Shown: positions 57,359 through 64,000 of the stretch, one piece after another
Numbering within the stretch: the stretch's first letter is position 1
Layout of the letters: every line of letters starts with the position of its first letter
Source: Nymphaea colorata
Lineage: Eukaryota > Streptophyta > Magnoliopsida > Nymphaeales > Nymphaeaceae
Length of the DNA stretch: 64,000 nt
Assembly: GCF_008831285.2 (NCBI RefSeq)
Contig: NC_045143.1
Coordinates: 9,683,503 to 9,747,502 of the forward strand
Direction: 5' to 3'
Translations under genes and position numbers: made by a program
Notes under the pieces: generated by a model
The model's input: the letters and a program-made list of their open reading frames with translations, nothing else
What the model was told of the DNA's origin: nothing
Databases searched by the model: none

Positions 57359-60350
57359 GACGCTCACGGCGGCAAATCAAAGTTTCAGTCCTCATACAAC
57401 GTCTTCTTCAAGGTAGACAGAAAAGCGCAGTGACAAAAATCATTGGCATTAATTTTCTGGGAGGATTTACTAGTCGAGCAGTAGACCAGTGGATTCGTCT
57501 ATGTCTCAAGTATCCCCCAAAAAAGTTTCAACATTTTTGAGGCTGTGGTTGGGGAGAAATCTATTTTTGAAGAGGCACGGCTTCTCAGGTGCTGTTCTTC
57601 CCCATTTCCTGTGACCACTGATCATTCCAGTGACGATTCAGTGCAAAATCCATATTAATTCGTGTGGATGATCATTCCAGAAGATTCCTGATGAATTTCC
57701 AAGCAAATCGAGCCCAAGAACGCCTGATTTGGCCCAAAAACGAGGTCAGAATCGAATTTTGAAGTTCACCTGGCGTTTTCCGGCGGACGAAGAAGGATTC
57801 CGGCACATTCAAAAATTCTGGCACCATGTTCTTCGTTCTTCGACAGAATCCTATGCAATGGTGTCCGAAGTGGTAGAGGATTGCACAGACACGCGAGTCC
57901 CATCGTGTCCAGCGTCACTTGGACGTTGACGCTCGCCGTGTCCTGTCTCATACCTTCTTCAATAGACACCATGTCCCGCACAACACATGTTTTTACTCTT
58001 TCAATGGAGGCGATATCGTGTCCCCGTGTCCGAGCATTTGTTGCACGTGTCAGTGGCCAGGACACCACCCGAACTCACCTTGTGCACCTTTCTCAGACGT
58101 CTGAAAATCTAGAAGCTACGACAACTTTGATCGGCCGGCATTGATTGATTCGACGTCGGATTTGCACGAGCATAAGTGCGTTGGAATTGTATGGATCTCG
58201 ACTTTCTACCCTCCAAATGTGAGAATTTTTGGAGCTAGATCGAGGGTGTGGCGAATTTTGATTGAAGGCCGCTCTGAAGTATTTCTGGTGACTGAGAACT
58301 GACTGAACCTAGCAGCTGAGGCGTCACTATCTCTGGCTCAGAATTTCTCTGTAATTGGAATTAGTCAACGAGCTATCTCTGGACCTCAGATGTTTAGAAT
58401 TTTTCAGTCCAAGTTTCAGCAATTTTGGACAGCTGAGCAAGGAGATATGGATTTTTAAACAGACACTGGTTTGAGACATTGCCTGCAAGTTGTTCTGAGC
58501 CCAACGCTCGACTGGGAAACCGAACTGAGGCATCCCTTTCTCTGAGCTCGAATTTCTCAGGGATCAAACCAGGCAACGAGCTTGACACCTCTGGAAAGCC
58601 TCAGATGTTTAGAATTTTTCAGTCCAATTTTGGGGAATTTTGGACATCAAAGCAAGGAGATATTGAATTTTGATCAAGCAAGGGTCCCTAGAGAGACAAA
58701 CAGCTAGAATTCTATCACACCAAAGCTTCAAAGGAGATTATGCATTCACCGGCACTTCCGGTGACTGCCTCACCCTGTCACATCCTCTCCTAGGGTTTAC
58801 TTGATTCTTTGGTGACATTTCCAAGCATCTTTCCATCTTTGCTTTTTGATAGTTGCTCTCTTCGATTGTCGTTACCCTTCGTCCTGCTGAGTGGAGCTGA
58901 GCTGCTAAGGAGCAGCAGCTGGAACAGGTGGAGTAGGAAGCTGGTTCGTGCACTAAGGAGCTAAATCTGAGCACCTTGAACCTGTTAGAAGTCATAGCTT
59001 ACGCGGGGCTAAACGACGCTTTCTTCCCCCTCAGATTCGTTTATCAACAGGGGTTAAATTTGATCACGATGACGACTTTTAACATTTCTGAAAATAAACT
59101 ATTTCCATTTATTTCCAAACAGTGACTCTCAGTTACTTTGTTGGAGCTTGTCCCAGCCGAGAGGAGGTGTAGCCATCAGCCATGATTGAGCTGAACCCGA
59201 GAGAAGGAAGGGTGCTCGCTAGCGCCATTCCAGCAATTGCTTCACCCCAATCAACGTTGTTCCTTGAGTTATTTTTCATTCTGGTGACGTTTTTCCTCCT
59301 AAGGCTTTTGTTGCTCGATCTATTATCATAGTGGTGACTGCTATGTTTTTGCTGGAGCTCATCCTACGACAGGAAACTAGGAGCTGACTGCAGGCTGAAG
59401 GAGCTGGAACGCACCTTGTCGAGCTCAGTTAGGAGACATAGCTTACGTCGGGCTAAGCAGTGCTTGCTTCCCCCTAAGATCAACATACAACAGGGGTTAA
59501 ACAGAATCACGGTGAAGTCTCCTAACAATACTTGGAAATATACTGTTTCCTTGTTATATTGGACAATAATCTTCTCGGTTTATTTTCTGGTGCCTACTAC
59601 CGAGAAGAGGGTGCAGCGACAGCAACCGTGAACTGAGCTGATCCCGGGAGAAAGAAGAGTGTACGCTGTCACCTTGTCAGTGCTTGCTTCCCCCTACTTC
59701 GTCAGTGCACTAGAGGTTCACAAACTTACAACTAAGTGCATTCCTTTCTCCCAATTCTGTCACTGAAATCAATTGCAGTGACTGCTATTATTGTCTTGAG
59801 CAAGGAGGACTCCGATCGACCAGTTGGTGACGGGTGCCTCGCTGGTGAAGACGACGTGCTGAATACCAAGGACTTTGGCATTTCATCCTTGGTGGTCTTT
59901 CGCTGGACAAGCTACAGCAAGGTACATCTTGAGCCACCCTATAGCTACGAGGGAAGGGTCTTAATTTTTTTGCAAACTCGCCACCGGCACCCCTATTTTT
60001 GGGCTCCTCTTACTGCACATTGCAGTGGACACAACAATGGGAAGGATTTACCAAGGGATACTTGGGGCATGGTTTGAAGCGATGTTAGGCATGGTTTGAT
60101 GAGTGAGTTGGGAGATATTTATGCCTTGTATCCCTGCGTTGATGTAAACTTTAAAGTCATTTCCCTTATATACAAATATGAGAAATTGTAGTGAGGTTTG
60201 GGCTGGGCTGATTGTAAACATCCTCACGGGTTAGCTAGGGCCTTTGTACAGGTCAGGAACCCTTGTACTAGCGACCCTTGAGAGGTAGGTTGAAAGTGTT
60301 CTTGTTGGACAGCTGTGCGTCATCAAGTTCAACATCTTCAAGCTGCTAGT
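57359..60350 (+). other. Element C 3-kb leader with internal duplications
   Basis: No gag-like frame is seen. A diverged 215-bp tandem duplication carries TCAGATGTTTAGAATTTTTC (58386 and 58601). A diverged 447-bp tandem duplication carries a CATAGCTTACG(C/T)(G/C)GGGCTAA stretch (near 58990 and 59437). The frame at 59736-60077 has no recognised motif. Confidence 0.65.
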
Positions 60351-61166
60351 ATGGCTGAATGGGATGACTGATATTCCGATGGCAGGGATTCCTACGGTTA
60401 CAACTCACCCGTGGAAGATTATTACGGTGGAGGAGGCTCTTATGGCGATTACTATGAGGATCGGGAGAGCAGCTATGAATATCAACCTCAATATGAATCG
60501 GACGAGTCCCATTATCTAGCTGATTACCATGAGCACGGACATGAGCATGCATACATTGCCCAAGAGAATGTTGAAGATTCTTATTATAGTGAGTATGAAT
60601 GCCACCGTGACGAGATAGAAGACGAGATAGAAGACCAGGGTGGGCAATGGAATGAGCAGGCTGAGACTCATTACTCAACAGGTTATGTTAGTCAAGAAGA
60701 CGAGGTAGAAGGCAGACTCTATGGTGCCCAAGAGGCCTGCTCAACAAACTATGATCAGCAAGATGACTGCTACCAATTCAAGGAGGAGGATGCTGATGAG
60801 CAATCTGATCATGACTCAGTTTACTCCCAAGGAAATTAGAGTGTAGTGAGTAGAGGACAAGAGTATGATGAGCAAGATCAAGACGATGAGCAGCAGACCG
60901 ATTCTGAGGACTTCGATCAGGATGATGAGCAGCATATTGATTCTGAGGACTCCGACCAGGATGATGAGCAGCAGGCTGATTCTGAGCACTCCGAACAAGT
61001 GTCTGAATGTTGCCAAGAAGAGCAAGAAAACGATGAGTCATCTTACAGCGAGATTTCATCGGAAGAGGCATCTTCTAAGGATGAAGATGACATCGGCAGT
61101 GACACCTCTCCGCAGCTAAGGGAGGATCACTCTAGAGAGTACCCTACAAAAAAGGGGGTCTTTTAG
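60351..61166 (+). pseudogene. Element C ORF1: acidic Tyr/Glu/Asp-rich protein, two stops
   Basis: One frame of 272 codons starts at MAEWDD (60351) and runs to 61166, broken by TGA at 60369 and TAG at 60837. The N-terminal part is rich in Tyr, Gly, Glu and Asp (YYGGGGSYGDYYEDRESSYE). The C-terminal part has three 13-residue repeats of the form DEQQxDSEDxDQD, encoded by 39-bp repeats at about 60885-61000, then a Ser/Glu-rich tail. It is strongly acidic and probably disordered. No zinc knuckle. I do not recognise the family; a gag-like or chaperone-like retroelement protein is possible. Confidence 0.7.
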
Positions 61167-61338
61167 TTACAACCAAACCTGTTTTGTGCATGGCAAAAAC
61201 CAGCATCAAGGTAGTGAGCCAAGGGGTAAGAATTGACAAGTGCAAAGCATTCTCTATACAGCCCATGGACAACCTCAGTCCACCAAAAATAAAGTGATCC
61301 CTTGCACTCCACAGGGTAACCGAGAATAGACAACTGGA

Positions 61339-63192
61339 ATGGAATACCCTATACCACAAAAATTAGAGAGCTGGACTCGGCCACCTTCACAGTCCCCATT
61401 GGACAATTTTCTGCCAGCAGGGTATAAGTTGCGCGAAGACATCCGGAAGATGCAATCCATTGCTAATACTAGCCTGCACCAGCCACAAGGAGTTACTACC
61501 GTGCCTCTTGAAGATGGAGTTTTGTCAGCCACTTTGGTGAGGGTGATAGAAACAAAGAGTGACAGAAAAAAGGAAGAAACACCTAAGTCCAACCTAGACA
61601 AGGGCTGCCCTAATCAAGTTAAACCTGCTGATCGGGCAGAAATACAAACAGCCCCTCCTAAGGCTGTTCCTCAACCACGAAAGCCAAGATTGACAAGCCA
61701 AGAAAGGAAGAAGTATATTGAAAACCATCAGTGTTCTAAGCGTGAAAAAGCATTGGCACAAGGCATAGATGTGCAGAAACCTTCAGCTGTGAGAAAGTGA
61801 GTGAATCAGGTACTACCCTCAAGAAAGCAAAGCAGACATTGAAATAAAATGATGCAGCTGATATAGCATTGGTTAGGGACTTGGGAAAGCGAAAAATATT
61901 GGCCCAAACTATAAAGATACGTCTCACCAAGCGTTTGAAACTTTCCATAGCTAGTTTAAGGAAGCTTTGTAGCCAAGCGAAGGCTGAATTCTAAGAGTGA
62001 CAGCTAGGGGAAACCACAAATGGAGAACTAACCCCCTACGCCATACCAATCGGGTCAAAATGTGATCAGACCTTATCACTACTACCTATAATTGGAGTTG
62101 ATTCATTTGCGCAAGTTGAGAGCCTGACCTCTTACAAACAGATTTTTATGGGCCTAGAATGGCAGGCCATGGCGGAAGAGGAAGAGGAGGACGAACTAGA
62201 AGCTCTTGCTAGAAACAAAGGGACTGCTATGAACCACTTAACATGGGCAGCAAAGGACCACCAAAACATATCAGATATGCTGTCCTTGTTTAGTCTTGGC
62301 GCAGCAAATAGCATACCCAGGAAGAGACCATGACGTGCCCAATAATATTGTTGGGAATGAAGGAGACCAAAAGGCTGAAGTTCAGTCAAAGGGTGATGAA
62401 GGAACCAGCATAAAGGTGGATGGTTATACAGCGGCAGTCCTTACCCGAATTAAGAAGAGAAACCAGGAAGGCAACCATACGCCTAAGGAGAACAACGGCG
62501 ATTTGATTCACCTCCAATGTTTCTCCATAACCCATGACAGCATATACCCCACACATGTACCGATAGATGGGTTCTATGGATCCTTGATAGGATGGTCTGA
62601 ATCAGCCGATAGAGAAGGAGGCAGCCTACTATCCACCACGAGTGACTACATACTAGTTAGTACAGAACTCAGCCAGCTGAATATAAGGACTACCAACGCT
62701 ACTCTTGAACATTTCGAAAATGGGATAATGAAATGTCTATATGCTGGAAATCTGATCATTCTACAGAAGCACTTTCACGAGCACTTGTTATTTCCTTCAA
62801 GTTGGGACTATTTTTATAAGCGGCTAAAAGAAAGAGGTCTGAAATTTTCAGACCCAAACACTAATGACCGAACGACGGAATACAGGGTTGTAGCAATAAA
62901 CCTTCAGCAGGTTGTGAGGCAGCATTCGCCTACTACGTTACAGCTGAAAGAGATGCCATTGAGGGGCATGAATAAACCGGCCAAGTTAGAGAAGATACCG
63001 TCAGCCATGAATGGTGAAGAGAATGGTTTTTCTTGGGATCCCAGCGGGAGATTCTACTTCATGAGGACCTTGATGGAGCCTGAGGCCAAGCTCCATTTTA
63101 AGGGGGAGGGTCTGATACGGGCCTACCTCTGTGCGGCCATGGTGGCCGAGGACTGCCCGTATGCGCGCCGCATGAGGCCAGGGCCATGGTAG
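61339..63192 (+). pseudogene. Element C ORF2: unknown protein, frameshifted
   Basis: 61339-61800 (153 residues) and 62296-63192 (298 residues) lie in the same frame. Between them the best continuation is another frame (lysine/arginine-rich 61795-61985, then 62040-62333 with AEEEEEDELEALARNKG), suggesting one ancient protein of about 600 residues broken by two frameshifts and several stops. The first part is basic and Pro-rich. The second contains SITHDSIYPTHVPIDGFYGS and FHEHLLFPSSWDYFYKRLKE, which look like an ordered domain. The last codons read through the PPT (LHFKGEG) into the 3' LTR, as in many LTR elements. I do not recognise a pol domain. Confidence 0.65.
63100..63110 (+). promoter_or_regulatory. 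Polypurine tract of element C
   Basis: AAGGGGGAGGG directly precedes the 3' LTR start TGATACGGGCC (63113), the expected plus-strand primer. Confidence 0.9.
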
Positions 63193-64000
63193 CTCTTCGT
63201 CATTCATCAGGGCCATTCCTGTGTTAGGAAGGCTAAAGTGCCGCATGGTCACTCTCTATGGCCACTCCACATGCAAGGGAGACTATCCATGCAAGAGTTA
63301 TACACCAACGAGAAGGGTGTCAGTCAAGTGAGGCTAAGAGCCTATGCGAGAACCTCGGGCAGACATCGAATGAGGCTATCCGTGTGGGTGATCATCACGG
63401 GCGGCAGCCAAGAGAGGTTAGCACAGTGGACCCTTTGTATTAGCGCAACAGTGTTAGGTGAACGCAGTAAAGGGTCACCCGCTACAGAGGCCTTCTCGCG
63501 ATCAAGGGAGGTTATGCGAGAGATGTTGAGGCATAGGCCGTGTCGAGAGGGCAACGTTTTGCCAAGGGAGGTTAACCCTTGTTCCTTGGCCAAATGGGTC
63601 GAATGCTCCATCACAGAGGGTTCGGCATGGCTGAGGCTATTCAGCCTTAGCGTGCAGCAAGTTCATCGTCAGACAAGAAGAGACTCGGCGAAGGGTGGAT
63701 CTCGGTAAGGTTCGACAAGGCACAGTTGGGTTCAGACTGGAACGCGTGGAACAGCCGGTCGGGACATGGAGGACAGCCACGAACGAGTAAGAAGGGCGAG
63801 CCCGGGACACGTCCATAGCGTTCTAGAGCGGGACACGATTTCAGGTGATGCGAGACACGTTGAGATACAGAGGACACATGAGCGGGACACCATTAGGACA
63901 CTACCCGTGAGCTTTGAGGCAGGACACGTGATGATGTATAGCGGGACACGCCGAGCGACCGGAGACACGTTGGCAGGACAAAGTGGGCAATGGGAACCGG
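63113..64000 (+). repeat. 3' LTR of element C, cut by the window end
   Basis: It aligns with 55560-56450. It differs by small indels, among them an extra piece near 63759-63780 (CGGGACATGGAGGACAG) and lack of the duplicated segment present in the 5' LTR. The divergence indicates an insertion of some age. Confidence 0.88.

Larger units (their letters stand above)
55560..64000 (+). mobile_element. Large non-autonomous LTR element C (3' end outside window)
   Basis: It has a 1784-bp 5' LTR, initiator Met-tRNA PBS, a 3-kb leader, degenerate ORFs, a perfect PPT and the first 888 bp of the 3' LTR. No protease, reverse transcriptase, RNase H or integrase motif was found in any frame of the 5.77-kb interior. 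The element therefore looks mobilised in trans, like LARD or TR-GAG elements. The family is unknown to me; a Ty3/gypsy partner is a guess. Confidence 0.85.

Noticed and set aside
60346-61071. Minus-strand ORFs opposite element C ORF1
   Set aside because: Mirror images of the repetitive acidic coding region; the + strand has the start, the length and the position after the PBS.

Overview
The window reads as nuclear DNA of a flowering plant. It is AT-rich and loaded with TA and CA microsatellites, plant-type hAT and PIF/Harbinger-like MITEs, an L1-type LINE, Ty1/copia elements primed by initiator Met-tRNA, and a large LTR element. I see no rRNA or tRNA gene, no CRISPR array and no bacterial-style operon. 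I cannot name the species.

The only host genes I can support are one family of small secreted peptide precursors, all on the + strand: copy 1 (1566-1802), copy 2 (6881-7117), a broken copy 3 (29988-30098), copy 4 (35661-35909) and copy 5 (44653-44898). Each intact copy encodes 78-82 residues: a signal peptide ending in PL(E/Q)A or SLQA, a shared IRPL start to the mature part, a variable linker, an LPK motif, and a C-terminal block SGPSCKTTxPGGxKRxC (or a close variant) with two cysteines. This is the architecture of a plant peptide hormone or phytocytokine. The two-cysteine C-terminus makes me suspect the CTNIP/SCREW class (ligands of the receptor kinase HSL3/NUT), but that is inference. Copies 1-3 share promoter, 5' leader and 3' flank. 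Their promoters carry TATA boxes and WRKY-type W-boxes, which fits stress- or immune-inducible expression.

Layout. 340-8850 is an old tandem duplication of the peptide gene with its flanks (unit 1 about 340-2640, unit 2 about 2995-8850). Unit 2 has since received a hAT transposase fragment flanked by a 21-bp direct repeat and two MITE-like elements. 9110-14790 is a microsatellite-rich repeat block split by a 5'-truncated LINE on the minus strand, itself split by a 1.12-kb TIR element made largely of polypyrimidine. 15892-29625 is a three-level nest. Copia A (target duplication ATTAT) carries a same-family copia B in reverse orientation (target duplication AGAAA) inserted near the end of its 3' LTR, and B carries a 2.48-kb PIF/Harbinger-like element (target duplication TTA) containing a piece of an RNase H1 N-terminal domain gene. 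Both copia copies share the same loss of the integrase core. The nest ends about 210 bp upstream of the TATA box of broken peptide copy 3. 30100-44400 holds copies 4 and 5 among microsatellites, short tandem duplications and two hAT-type MITEs with 8-bp target duplications. 44900-55559 has no gene I can support. 55560-64000 is one large LTR element whose 3' LTR runs off the window. It has a classic PBS and PPT, a 3-kb leader and several unfamiliar degenerate ORFs, with no visible reverse transcriptase or integrase.

Overall this is a phytocytokine-like gene cluster growing and decaying by local duplication inside a region repeatedly hit by transposons. The candidate novel biology is the peptide family itself, a pair of integrase-less copia copies, an LTR element with unrecognised ORFs, and a recurring pattern of tandem duplications that cross the left border of hAT-type MITEs.
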